Positions 33,064 to 42,500 of a DNA stretch of 64,000 nt are shown here, one piece after another. A program made the translations under genes and the position numbers. The stretch is from Neolewinella antarctica (GTDB taxonomy: Bacteria; Bacteroidota; Bacteroidia; Chitinophagales; Saprospiraceae). The notes under the pieces were generated by a model. The model saw nothing but the letters and a program-made list of their open reading frames with translations. It did no database searches and had not been told where the DNA came from. Each line of letters opens with the position of its first letter. Position 1 is the first letter of the stretch. The stretch spans positions 1,009,915-1,073,914 of the forward strand of contig NZ_JAATJH010000002.1 of NCBI RefSeq assembly GCF_011927835.1, read 5' to 3'.

Positions 33064-34674
33064 GTGTACACCGAGCAACAAATCCGCGGCCTGGCCATCA
33101 ACTTCCTCCGCCAGCACTACAAGCTGCGGCCGCGATCGGGGACGAGCGGGACGCGGGTGGTGCCCAACGTGCATTACTACCGGGGCGTGACGATCGACGC
33201 GCGGCTGGCCTTTCAGCAACCGGACCTGGAGTGGTTTACGGCTACGGTGGAAGCGACGAGCCTGGATACGGGGCAGGAAGTGCTTTATCGTAAGAATTGG
33301 TTCGGGATTTTTGCTTACGCGCTATTGTTCGGCTTGGCGGCGGTGGCGGTTTTTTTGGCGCTGTCGCCCCGACTAAGTACGGGACTAACTTACGCGTCGC
33401 AGCCGGAGGGTTTTAACGTCTGGCGGTGGGCGGGGGGCGCGCCGGCTTACGGAATGCTGTTCTTCGGGTTTTTGATCCTGACGTGCGTGGCCGCGCTTGC
33501 GTTGAGCATCGGCAAGGGCTTCCGCTACATCTACGCCGTCGACCAGTTCAAACGCTTTTACGCTAACGCCCAGTGGATGGCGTACGACAAGGAAGTATTT
33601 CAAGATTTGCCGCCCCGCTACTTCGCTGAGTTTCAAAGCCAGTGCATCCGCTACGGCTTCGGCATGATGGAAATCCTGCCGGGTAACCGGGTACGGGACG
33701 TGATGGAGCCGAGCCACATCGACCAGTTCTCCGGAAAACGCGCGCAGTTACCGCTCTGGGTAGCGGCCATTCAACCGCCGCCCAAGCTTAGGTCGCTCGT
33801 AAAATCTTTGCCCTTCCCCAAACGCCCGGCATCTACGTCCGCGCCCACACCTACTGATGGTTATACCGACCCGCTCGACGTTGGTACTTATCTCCCGGCC
33901 CAAACTCGGCAATCCGATTACGTTACCTCCATTCTTCACGCCAAGAAGGGTCGACCAAAGTGGTACCAGCGCCCCGCCCGCCGAATCGCCCACGCCCGCT
34001 GGTTGCTCCGTGATGCTCGGCGTAAATTCTCCCCCGACGAAATCCGCCGCCGCCCCGGCTATTTTTCCCTGCGTGCCTGGTACTATCCCTCACTGATTGG
34101 TGTTTTACTCACCTTAGTCACCTTCGGCGTGCTGCAGGCCAGTTGGAGCCCGTTCGCCAAACTCGGCAGCCGCTTCGAGACACCCGACGTCGCCGGCCTC
34201 GAACCGGCTGCCAACCCCGCACAAAGCCGCGCGAGCCCCGACCTGCTCCCCGGCGAATACGATCACAACTTCGACGCGGACAACCGCCCCGCTGGTGAAG
34301 TGTACCTGGATGCCGATCGTGACGTGCCAGCCGATAACCCGCCGCGCACCGTGCTGCGCTACCGAGTGGACCAGGCCGGCGAATCCCGCACGGACTACGA
34401 GTGCCTCTCCCTGGCCCAACTGCCGAGTACCTATTATTTACTAACCACCGGCGTCTACCCCGATTTCACCTCCGCCCGCGACGCCGCCGATAACATCAAC
34501 GCCCTTTACAGCATGGCGGTTACCGTGGCGGCCGAAGAGTGCCTGCGCACCGGTGGCGGTAAGTATTTCGTCTACCTCGACGCGCCGGTTGTGGAGGAAA
34601 GTCAGGCTAATTTCTTGGTCAGAGGGTATTTGCGACGGTATGATTTGGCGGTGGAGGTGTTGGTGGTGGAATAG
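33064..34674 (+). CDS. membrane protein of unknown function
   Basis: A 536-residue protein starting at GTG 33064 (MYTEQQIRGLAINFLRQHY). Hydrophobic segments at about 80-100 (WFGIFAYALLFGLAAVAVFL), 130-150 (MLFFGFLILTCVAALALS) and 343-361 (SLIGVLLTLVTFGVL). The C-terminal 110 residues (TYYLLTTGVYPDFTSARDAA, then VAAEECLRTGGGKYFVYLDA) resemble a SPOR-like repeat fold with peptidoglycan-binding potential; this is only a shape match. A 35-nt part of the palindromic element is in frame at 33366-33400. Its stop abuts that of the convergent phosphatase. Confidence 0.65.
   Translation: MYTEQQIRGLAINFLRQHYKLRPRSGTSGTRVVPNVHYYRGVTIDARLAFQQPDLEWFTATVEATSLDTGQEVLYRKNWFGIFAYALLFGLAAVAVFLALSPRLSTGLTYASQPEGFNVWRWAGGAPAYGMLFFGFLILTCVAALALSIGKGFRYIYAVDQFKRFYANAQWMAYDKEVFQDLPPRYFAEFQSQCIRYGFGMMEILPGNRVRDVMEPSHIDQFSGKRAQLPLWVAAIQPPPKLRSLVKSLPFPKRPASTSAPTPTDGYTDPLDVGTYLPAQTRQSDYVTSILHAKKGRPKWYQRPARRIAHARWLLRDARRKFSPDEIRRRPGYFSLRAWYYPSLIGVLLTLVTFGVLQASWSPFAKLGSRFETPDVAGLEPAANPAQSRASPDLLPGEYDHNFDADNRPAGEVYLDADRDVPADNPPRTVLRYRVDQAGESRTDYECLSLAQLPSTYYLLTTGVYPDFTSARDAADNINALYSMAVTVAAEECLRTGGGKYFVYLDAPVVEESQANFLVRGYLRRYDLAVEVLVVE
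33366..33400 (-). repeat. palindromic element inside a coding sequence
   Basis: On the minus strand: GCGACGCG, TAAGTTAGTCCCG, TACTTAG, TCGGGGC, the core of the long element. It is in frame and encodes about SPRLSTGLTYAS in the loop between the first two membrane helices. Confidence 0.65.
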
Positions 34675-35304
34675 TTAATCCAACATCGCAAAAAAGCGCG
34701 TCTCCCGCGTATCCAGGTTGAAAACCGTCAGGTAGCCCATCTCCCAGGAGTGGTGGGAGCAGCCGGTGTCGATGCAGAGCCGGCCGAGTTTGTCCATGTT
34801 TTTGACGGTGGCCTCCACCATCACTTTCGGTTCCGGGGTGTGGCCGTGCAGGACGGTGCGGCCTGCGAGCCAATCGAAGTCGATGTCATCGTACCAGTAG
34901 CGCTCCCAGAGCATGGCTTCCTTGTCGGCCAGGGGGGTGGGCGACTTGAAATTTAGGCCGGCGTGCACCAGCAAGTAACCCGGTGTTTCGTGGTAGTACT
35001 TAAGGCCGTTCATCCAGTCGATCGTACGGCTACGGTGCCACCTCCGTGGCGTCCACTCGTAGCGTTCGCGCTTGCCGTTGTGATAATCTAGTAACATCTG
35101 TTCGTGATTGCCGCGTAGACAGGTGACTTTGTAGCCCCGTTCTTCCAGGGCCCAGATTTGCTGGAGGACGCCGTAGGAATCCGGTCCACGGTCGATGTAG
35201 TCACCGAGGAAGAACAGTTCGTCGGACACTTGGAAGTTCATTTGTTCTAGGGCGTGGGCGAGGGTTTTGGAGCAGCCGTGGATGTCGGTTAGGGCGTAGC
35301 GCAT
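34675..35304 (-). CDS. Ser/Thr-type metallophosphoesterase (PrpA/ApaH-like)
   Basis: A 209-residue single-domain phosphatase. Motifs in order: DIHG near the N-terminus, FLGDYIDRGPDS, LRGNHEQML, LLVHAG and LHGHTPEPK, all binding the two metal ions. The size and GDYIDRGPDS form fit bacterial PrpA/PrpB phosphoprotein phosphatases or the related diadenosine-tetraphosphate hydrolases. ATG at 35304. Convergent with the membrane-protein gene, with no spacer. Confidence 0.92.
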   Translation of the reverse strand: MRYALTDIHGCSKTLAHALEQMNFQVSDELFFLGDYIDRGPDSYGVLQQIWALEERGYKVTCLRGNHEQMLLDYHNGKRERYEWTPRRWHRSRTIDWMNGLKYYHETPGYLLVHAGLNFKSPTPLADKEAMLWERYWYDDIDFDWLAGRTVLHGHTPEPKVMVEATVKNMDKLGRLCIDTGCSHHSWEMGYLTVFNLDTRETRFFAMLD

Positions 35305-35362
35305 TTAGGGAAGGGGTTCTGGCTGTTTAACGCTTTTCGTGGTCGCAGGTGCAATGTTTTTT

Positions 35363-35397
35363 GAGGAAAGAGGAAAGATAAAAGAGTAAAGATTGCG
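35363..35397 (+). repeat. heptad array, GAGNAAA type
   Basis: Five phased units: GAGGAAA, GAGGAAA, GATAAAA, GAGTAAA, GATTGCG. Same subfamily as 28259-28300. Confidence 0.65.
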
Positions 35398-35546
35398 CGA
35401 CGGGACGGACCAAATTTTTGATCTGTTTCGAAGCGTCGAGACCAAAGTATAAGAAATGTAACGCGTCCAGCAGAATCTGGTGGACCAAAAAGCTGTCCGA
35501 TAATTACGGAGGAACACTCATTTGTTTGCTCCGCCTCTTCAACTAC

Positions 35547-35566
35547 TTTGCACCCGCGTCCGCGCC
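35547..35566 (+). repeat. short palindromic element, exact consensus
   Basis: TTTGCACCCGCGTCCGCGCC, intergenic. It serves here as the reference sequence for the family. Confidence 0.75.
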
Positions 35567-35633
35567 AACATACTACCGCGATCCATTGTTTAACATCCCG
35601 ACCCAGGGCGAGTAACCAGTGCCCACGGGCCAG

Positions 35634-35661
35634 AGACTACAGACCAAAGACCACAGACCAA
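35634..35661 (+). repeat. heptad array, AGACCNN type
   Basis: Units AGACTAC, AGACCAA, AGACCAC, AGACCAA, ending 8 nt before the ATG of the GNAT-nitrilase gene, sense orientation. Confidence 0.75.
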
Positions 35662-35669
35662 AAAGCACC

Positions 35670-37232
35670 ATGGCTTCCCCCACCACCACCTACGACACCC
35701 CCGCTACCAACCCCGAAACCATCGGCAAGATCGAGCTGAAATACCTCGCCATGGAGGAGTACGCGCAGCTGAGAGAGTTGATGGAAGAAGCCTACGCCGT
35801 CCTGCCCGAAAGCGCCTGGGAAAAGGACGAAATTCAGAACATCATCGGTCGCTTTCCGGAAGGGCAGATCGCCATCCTGATCGATGGACAACTCGCCGGA
35901 TGCGCCCTGGGCATCATTGTCGATTACGCTAAATTTGGCGATGACCACACCTACGCCCAGATTACCGGTGAATATACTTTTAACACGCACACCGAAGCCG
36001 GAAATATTCTTTACGGAATCGACGTCTTCGTCTCCCCCGAATTCCGCGGCCTCCGCCTCGGCCGCCGCATGTACGATTACCGGAAAGAGTTATGCGAACA
36101 ATTAAACCTGGAAGGCATCGTCTTCGGCGGCCGATTACCAAAATTCCACCAGTACGCCGACCGGATGAGCGTAAAGGAATATATCGAAAACGTCAAGCTG
36201 CGCGAGATAACCGACCCGGTTTTGAATTTCCAGTTCAATAACGATTTCCACGTCAAAAAGGTAATAAAAGGGTATTTACCCGGCGACACCGATAGCCGCG
36301 AATGCGCCGCTCTTTTGATGTGGAATAATGTGCTTTACACCGAGCCGACCAAGAAGCCGACCGTTACCAAAAGCGTCGTCCGCCTCGGCCTCATCCAGTG
36401 GCAAATGCGCCGCTACGAAACGCTCGATGCGCTATTAGAACAAATGGAGTATTTCGTGCAAACGGTAAGCAACTACCGGTCGGATTTCTGCCTGTTCCCT
36501 GAATTCTTCAACGCGCCCCTGATGGCCGCTTATAATGATTTAAAGGAACCGGACGCCATCCGCAAACTCGCGGAGTACACAGACCCGATCGTCAAGAAAG
36601 CCAGCGAGTTTTCCATCCAGTACAACATTAACATCATTACTGGCTCCATGCCTTCCGTGGAGGACGGAACGCTCTATAATGTCGGTTACCTCTGTAAGCG
36701 GGACGGCTCGGTGGAGAAGTTTTACAAGCTCCACGTTACGCCCGACGAGGCGAAGGTCTGGGGCATGACGGGGGGTAAAGTCCTTCGCGCCTTCGACACG
36801 GATTGTGGCCGAATTGGCATATTAATTTGCTACGACGTTGAATTTCCGGAATTAGGCCGCTTACTCGCCGAACAGGACGTTGATATCCTTTTCGTTCCCT
36901 TCCTCACCGATACGCAGAACGGCTACAGCCGCGTCCGTCACTGCGCCCAAGCCCGGGCCATTGAGAACGAGTGCTACGTCGCCATCGCCGGCTCGGTCGG
37001 TAACCTACCGAAGGTGCATAATATGGATATTCAGTACGCGCAGTCGATGGTTTTTACGCCGTGTGATTTTGCGTTTCCGAGTAATGGCGTTAAGGCTGAA
37101 GCGACGCCGAATACGGAGATGATTTTGGTGGCGGACGTGGATTTGGATTTGCTCAAAGAGCTACACGAGCACGGCTCGGTGCATAATTTGCGGGACCGGC
37201 GGGTGGATCTTTACCGGCTGGAGTTGCGGTAG
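35670..37232 (+). CDS. GNAT acetyltransferase fused to carbon-nitrogen hydrolase
   Basis: A 520-residue fusion. Residues about 15-210 form a GNAT domain (IAILIDGQLAGCALGIIV; VFVSPEFRGLRLGRRMYDYR is the acetyl-CoA loop). Residues about 230-515 form a nitrilase-superfamily domain with the Glu-Lys-Cys triad: LFPEFFN, KFYKLHVTP and ILICYDVEFPE. The same architecture is known from bacterial nitrilase-superfamily branch proteins of uncertain substrate. The ATG at 35670 skips a stretch of in-frame heptad repeats. The gene stands alone, with a convergent Uma2 gene downstream. Confidence 0.9.
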   Translation: MASPTTTYDTPATNPETIGKIELKYLAMEEYAQLRELMEEAYAVLPESAWEKDEIQNIIGRFPEGQIAILIDGQLAGCALGIIVDYAKFGDDHTYAQITGEYTFNTHTEAGNILYGIDVFVSPEFRGLRLGRRMYDYRKELCEQLNLEGIVFGGRLPKFHQYADRMSVKEYIENVKLREITDPVLNFQFNNDFHVKKVIKGYLPGDTDSRECAALLMWNNVLYTEPTKKPTVTKSVVRLGLIQWQMRRYETLDALLEQMEYFVQTVSNYRSDFCLFPEFFNAPLMAAYNDLKEPDAIRKLAEYTDPIVKKASEFSIQYNINIITGSMPSVEDGTLYNVGYLCKRDGSVEKFYKLHVTPDEAKVWGMTGGKVLRAFDTDCGRIGILICYDVEFPELGRLLAEQDVDILFVPFLTDTQNGYSRVRHCAQARAIENECYVAIAGSVGNLPKVHNMDIQYAQSMVFTPCDFAFPSNGVKAEATPNTEMILVADVDLDLLKELHEHGSVHNLRDRRVDLYRLELR

Positions 37233-37249
37233 GGGCGGGTAGTACCCCG

Positions 37250-37831
37250 TTATAGGGCGAGAGAGAAGTCAATATCCGCGTAAATAGTCTGCATCGGAAC
37301 CTCAATGCCCAGGGAATGGAACATGACCGATTGGTCCAAATTATAGTAAGAACCAATGTGCCACAATTCGTGTGTTTCCCGATAAAAACTTTCTACGCTT
37401 AGTTTTCGACTGTCAATCAGGACGTATTCCTGAAAGCTTTCCAAACTGCGGTAGTAAGAAAATTTTTCGTTGCGGTCGTACTCGGCCGTCGAAGGAGAAA
37501 GTACCTCGACGATCAAATTTGGGTTAGTCAACCGTGCAATTCCTCCCTCCTGATACGTCGGCTTACCGCAGGTGGCCGTGAGGTCGGGGAAAACGTACTT
37601 GTTGGTCGACTCGATGGCGACGGCGTTTTCGCTGTTTTTGACCTTGCATTTTTTCTGGCCGGTCGCTAGCGCCAAATAAATATTGTCAATGATATCGTTA
37701 TGGGCAATTTTCCCTCCGGTCATCATGCGAAGTTTACCGTCGTGATATTCGATCTTAAAGTCCGAAGCCTCCAGCATACGGAAGTATTCGTCTTTCGTGT
37801 AGTAGTCTTTCGTCGTGGCTGGTTGTCCCAT
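37250..37831 (-). CDS. Uma2 family (DUF820) putative endonuclease
   Basis: About 193 residues from the ATG at 37831. The PD-(D/E)XK-like DUF820 fold is recognisable: EYHDGKLRMMTGG, then AHNDIIDNI, KYVFPDLTATCG, LIVEVLSPSTAEYDRNEKF (Glu in VEVLS) and QEYVLIDS. The family expands in Cyanobacteria and Bacteroidota; activity is predicted only. It ends 17 bp from the GNAT-nitrilase stop. A terminator separates it from trxA upstream. Confidence 0.88.
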   Translation of the reverse strand: MGQPATTKDYYTKDEYFRMLEASDFKIEYHDGKLRMMTGGKIAHNDIIDNIYLALATGQKKCKVKNSENAVAIESTNKYVFPDLTATCGKPTYQEGGIARLTNPNLIVEVLSPSTAEYDRNEKFSYYRSLESFQEYVLIDSRKLSVESFYRETHELWHIGSYYNLDQSVMFHSLGIEVPMQTIYADIDFSLAL

Positions 37832-37897
37832 GAAAACTAAATGTCTTGGTGGCAAGTAAGGTTAAAAATACGTATTTCATTCAACTCTTTCAAAATC

Positions 37898-37933
37898 AGA
37901 AACCCCACCTCTCAAAAGAGAAGCGGGGTTTCT
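37898..37933. terminator. bidirectional-looking hairpin terminator downstream of trxA
   Basis: Outer 9-bp stem AGAAACCCC/GGGGTTTCT with an inner CTCTC/GAGAG-type stem around AAAA. On the minus strand it follows trxA by 25 nt; the T-run after it is short and mixed. Confidence 0.7.
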
Positions 37934-37957
37934 AGTTTGTACTATCACACTAAAGCA

Positions 37958-38278
37958 CTAATTCAACTGCGCCTCAATCTTCTTCATCAATTCCTGCTTA
38001 CTCGCCGCACCAACGTGCTTATCGACGACTTCACCATCCTTGATGATCAAAATAGTGGGGATCGAACGGACGCCGTATTTCTGGCTGAGTTCTGCGTTCG
38101 CATCAACGTCGACCTTGCCGATGAGGGCTTTGCCTTCGTACTCGGTGGCGAGTTCTTCGATGATGGGGCCGATCATGCGGCAGGGGCCACACCATTCCGC
38201 CCAAAAGTCGACGAGGGCTACGCCGCCTTTATCGATTACGTTTTCTTGGTAGTTGGTGTCGGTTAGGGTAAAAGCCAT
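37958..38278 (-). CDS. trxA: thioredoxin
   Basis: A 106-residue thioredoxin with the active-site WCGPC at 29-33, the cis-Pro segment IPTILIIKDG and the usual C-terminal helix (ASKQELMKKIEAQLN). It reduces disulfides in cytoplasmic proteins. No signal peptide. ATG at 38278. A hairpin terminator follows the gene. Confidence 0.96.
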   Translation of the reverse strand: MAFTLTDTNYQENVIDKGGVALVDFWAEWCGPCRMIGPIIEELATEYEGKALIGKVDVDANAELSQKYGVRSIPTILIIKDGEVVDKHVGAASKQELMKKIEAQLN

Positions 38279-38376
38279 GGTAAGCGGATTTTTAATTTTT
38301 GTCTACGCGATTTGCGTGGGTTCACAACACCATCGCCTTTCGCTTGGTTTAATGCCCGTCCGCCGCCGCGTTCGAC

Positions 38377-39483
38377 TTGACGCCATCCGACACCCCAAAA
38401 CGACTGCCCGTGACCCTCCGCCGCCTGTGGCCGTCCGCCCTGCTTTCAATACTTCTTGTACTCCGTTTCATCTTGCCCGCCTCCGCGATCGAAGCGGTGT
38501 ACAGCCGGGGGGTATTCCCGGTTTTCCGGACTGTCTGGGATCATACGTTTCCACTTTTACCCATCCCACTATTCTTCGTTTTCTGGCTGGTCGTCATCCT
38601 TCTTTTTGCGCGGTCGCTGGTGCAATGGAATCGGGCAAGAAAGCAAAGTTCAGCGGGCGGAGCCTGGAAAAGCTTACCCGGGAAAATATGGAATGGTGCC
38701 GCCCTGCTGATCTCGGTATTCCTCCTCGGCTGGGGCTTTAACTACGGCCGCGTCCCGGTAGATGAGCAACTAGGCTTCAATCGCTACAACCCCACGCAAG
38801 ATGAATTACGCGACCGAGTCTATACCGAAGCCGAAGAACTTGCAATCCTACGAAAAAAGGTAACGCTCGATACTCAGGCCTTATCATCCCTGCTCCTTCC
38901 CCCCAACCTGGAACCCCGCGTCCGCGCCCAAGTAGCCCAAGCTTTTACCGACCACGGCTACCCCGCCCCCGGTCGCCCCCGCGCCCGCCAACTCCAGCCA
39001 AAAGGCATTCTCCTCCGCTGGAGCACCGCCGGCGTCTACTGGCCCTGGGCCGGTGAAGCGAACATCGACGCCGGCCTCCACCACCTCCAAAAACCGGCAG
39101 TCATGGCCCACGAATTCGCCCACGCTTATGGGTTCGGCGACGAGGGCACCTGTACCTTCTGGGCCTGGCTCGCCGGCCGTGAAACGAACGATCCTTACCT
39201 AAACTACGCCTTCAAACTCGCTTACTGGCGCCAAATCGCCGGCCGCCTCCGCCGCGCCGAACCCGTCGAATACACCGAATGGCGTGCCGCCAACCTCGAC
39301 CCCGGCATCCGCAATGACCTCCAGGCCATCTACGACAACTCCGCTAAATATCAAGACATCGCCCCCGCCGTCCGCGACCTCACTTACGACGCCTACCTCC
39401 GCGCCCAGGGCGTCCACGGCGGCCTCGCCAATTACGGTACCGTCATCCAACTAGTGGAAGGCTATCGCCACGCGAAAAAGTAG
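38377..39483 (+). CDS. DUF3810 membrane protein with HEXXH motif
   Basis: Up to 368 residues. Two or three hydrophobic segments near the N-terminus (WPSALLSILLVLRFILPASA; LPIPLFFVFWLVVILLFA; AALLISVFLLGWGF) precede a globular part with MAHEFAHAYGF, a metallopeptidase-like HEXXH, and FGDEGTCTFWAWLA after it. DUF3810 is a Bacteroidota/Firmicutes family of unknown role. No ATG fits; TTG at 38377 or GTG at 38410 are the candidates. A repeat-like segment at 38607-38627 is in frame in the second membrane region. Confidence 0.8.
   Translation: MTPSDTPKRLPVTLRRLWPSALLSILLVLRFILPASAIEAVYSRGVFPVFRTVWDHTFPLLPIPLFFVFWLVVILLFARSLVQWNRARKQSSAGGAWKSLPGKIWNGAALLISVFLLGWGFNYGRVPVDEQLGFNRYNPTQDELRDRVYTEAEELAILRKKVTLDTQALSSLLLPPNLEPRVRAQVAQAFTDHGYPAPGRPRARQLQPKGILLRWSTAGVYWPWAGEANIDAGLHHLQKPAVMAHEFAHAYGFGDEGTCTFWAWLAGRETNDPYLNYAFKLAYWRQIAGRLRRAEPVEYTEWRAANLDPGIRNDLQAIYDNSAKYQDIAPAVRDLTYDAYLRAQGVHGGLANYGTVIQLVEGYRHAKK
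38607..38627 (-). repeat. short palindromic element (diverged) inside the DUF3810 gene
   Basis: TGCGCGGTCGCTGGTGCAAT matches the reverse element with three changes; in frame as about FARSLVQW. Confidence 0.4.
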
Positions 39484-39541
39484 TTCTCAGAATTCGATGG
39501 ACTACGGAGGTACCACGCCAGAACAGTGCAGTCTATACCTA

Positions 39542-39597
39542 AGACTAAAGACCCTAGACCCTAGACTAAAGACCCTAGACTCTAGCTCCAGACCCTA
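39542..39597 (+). repeat. heptad array, AGACCNN type
   Basis: Seven phased units from 39542 (AGACTAA, AGACCCT, AGACCCT, AGACTAA, AGACCCT, AGACTCT, AGCTCCA) plus a partial one. It lies between the DUF3810 gene and the convergent helicase gene and includes the helicase stop codon. Confidence 0.8.
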
Positions 39598-42500
39598 AAC
39601 CAAATGATCCAAAAGTGCCCTATAAACCAAACTCTGCCGCAAAACCTCCTCACACCCCACCACCACCAAATGCTCCCGGGCCCGCGTAATCGCTACGTTC
39701 AGCTTCCGGTCCACGCCCTCCTCACTCAGTTGTGATAGCGTGGTGATTTGCCGGTCGTCGTTGGTACACAGACTGATCAGTACGATCCGCTTCGCGCCGC
39801 CCTGGTAGCGTTCTACGGTGTCAACTTGATAGTGATCCGCGTTCAGCCCGGCTTGCTCTAGCTCCCTTCGGATGTGTGCGATTTGCGCGCGGTAGGGCGT
39901 GATGATGCCGATGTCGTCGGGTAGTACCGGGCGGTCGGTTGCTGCGTACAGTGCTTCAAAAGTTTGGATTAATTCTACCATCATTCGCGCTTCGTGCCCG
40001 TTCACTTTTGGGTCCGGATTGTCCCCGTCGCGCTTACTGGGTAAATACAGAAACCGCTTCTCGGTTAGTTTTTTGGAGAGGATCGTAGATAATGATGACA
40101 AGTTAAGCGGCAGACGCTGCGTAGTCGAGTGCGGAATCGAATCCGGTAAAATAGATAATCCACCCTGGTAGAAATGCGCCGCCGGAAAGGCCATGATGTC
40201 TTCGTGCATCCGCCCCTGGTGGCTAAGTTGGTCGTAAGCCCAGTGCCAATCGTTCTTCTTTGCCGTGAGGTATAGGCGCTCGAATAGAGAGTTGCCGAGA
40301 CTGGTCAGTCCGGTATCCCGAAGCTTTCCGTCCCGCACTACCGTCCCGTACGCCGCCTGCTGCACCACGGCGGGTAGCTGTTTGTGGTCACCGATCAACA
40401 AGGCTTTTTTCGCCCGGGGAAGTAGGCCACACAACAAGGGTTCCAAAATCTGACTGGCCTCGTCGACGATGATGCGGTCAAAGTTTTTGAGCTGGAACAA
40501 GTCACTTTTCCCCCCAACACTAGCCACTGTACTCACAAAAATCCGCGTAGATTCAATCATGCCCCGCAACTCCGAACGACGGGTGATGCCGGCCGAGCGG
40601 GCACTGAGTAGCCGGTCTCGAAAAGCCTCACCGGCACCAAGACTACTACCGATACGGATGTAATTAGTAAAAGACTTTCCGTCTGGCCCAATAATGCGCT
40701 CGATGCTCTCACAAATTTCGTCGACCGCGCGGTTGGTGTAGGCGACGAGAAGAATACTTTCGCTGGTATTGTCCAATAAATGCTTGACCAAGTGGTGAAG
40801 CATCTGGCTGGTTTTGCCCGTTCCGGGAGGCCCCCACAAGAGGAAGTAGTCTTCGGCCGGGATAATCTTTTGCAGGATCTTGTTCTGCTCGTCCGTCAAC
40901 GTTTCCGCGATGGGGTCGGGTAACGGTTCTTTCTGCACCGGCGGGATTAATCCCATCCACATTTTCTTCAGGTCTTCCCCGGCCGTGGCCCAGGTGAACA
41001 AACCGCGGTAGTGGTTCCGAAACGAACTGTCGAGAATATCTTTTTCGATACTCCAGTAGCCGTCCCCCCGGTAGCTCCGGTCGTTGAGCTGCTGACTGCG
41101 CAGGCGTAGCTCTACCGTTCGGGCGGTGACCGACAGCACGGAGCCCTTGTGTACCTGCGAGCGGACGGTGTCCTCACGTCTGGCCTCCTGGCCTTCGGTG
41201 GTGTAGAGCGCGATCAGGTCTCCCTTGCGAAATTTTACCAAGCGGTCATCCTCCGCCGGGCGGGTGAGCGTGAGGGTGGACGACGACGGGTCGTACACTT
41301 CGAATCTGAGCCCGTCGAGTAATTCGAACCGCTCCATTTTCTCGTCGCGGCCGTCGAGCCAGAGCGAGGCCAGCCCGTTTACGGCTTCCGATCCTTGCTC
41401 CCCGGTTTTGGAGATTTGCTGCTCGCGGGCGATGAAGCCGAGGTAGGCCCCGAAGTACCGCTTTTCGAGGTCGGTAAGGGCTGCGGTTACTTCCAGGACT
41501 AGTGCGTGGTCCTTTACCGAGAAACCACTTAAGTTCGGGAAGAAGCCCGGAGCTAATTTACCGATCAGTTTGGTGGTGGCATAGGCCAGGTCCTCTTCCG
41601 GGTCCATGCCGAGTTTGGCGATGAGTAGTTCGACGCCAATCAGCTTATTGCGGGCGGCGATAGCTTCCAGTTTCTGGAATTTCTCCGGCGGCGCGTATTT
41701 CAGCCCGTTGTCGTAATCGAGGCTATAAAGAATGTAACTCCGCACGTTCGCGCCCTTCCCCAGCGCCCGGTTGACCATCAGGTCGTAGAGCAGTGTCTGG
41801 ATATAATTCGTCTGGTTGATCTTGTGCTTATTCTGCTTCCAGGGTTTGCTCGTTTTTAGCTCGACGATGGTCGTCTGCCCGCCCGGCTGGTCGGCGGATT
41901 GGAGGACGTCCAAACGACCCTGAACGCCGTAAGTAGGGCTGAGGAAAGATGGCTCCAGCAGGATGTTTTCGCGCTGTACGTTGATGCCGTCCAGGCTCTC
42001 GGTGACGAATTTGCGGACGGAGAGGTAGTGGTGCTTTAGGTCCGTGAGCAGTTTACGGATGTCGTTGTCCTCGTACAAACAAAGGCCGAGCGGCTGCTCC
42101 TGAAAGATCGTGCCGATCAGGTCCTTAAAGGTCACGTCGGGGTTTTCGACCAGTTTGTCCAGGAAGTAGTTCACCAAGTTACCGCGCATCAGCGGTAACT
42201 TCTGCTCGTAGGGTACGAAGCGCTTGGCCAGCGACGTCCAGGGCTGGAAGCTGGACTGGCCGTCGAATGATTCGGCCACGGCGGTGACGTCGACGAGAAA
42301 ATCCGGGCTAACGACGATCTGCTCGGGAAAAAGCTGCCCACCATCCCGCAGCTGGGCGTTAATCAGGTTGAGCACCGTCGGCACGCCGCTGATCTTGCGG
42401 ACGATGGCGATGGCTTCGGCCACCATCTTGTTGACGACTTCTTCGGCGCCGAAGGGAATCGTGTAGGTTCGTTCCGGGCGCGCTTCTTCCTTTACGGTCA

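Larger units (their letters stand above)
35305..35669. other. 365-bp intergenic region with clustered repeats
   Basis: It contains a diverged short element (about 35338-35355), a GAGNAAA heptad array, an exact 20-nt palindromic element (35547-35566) and an AGACCNN array ending before the next ATG. No protein gene is supported here. The segment 35400-35540 has no recognisable feature. Confidence 0.55.

Noticed and set aside
35305-35669. Possible small gene between the phosphatase and the GNAT-nitrilase
   Set aside because: The frames are short and cross repeat arrays; no protein-like segment.
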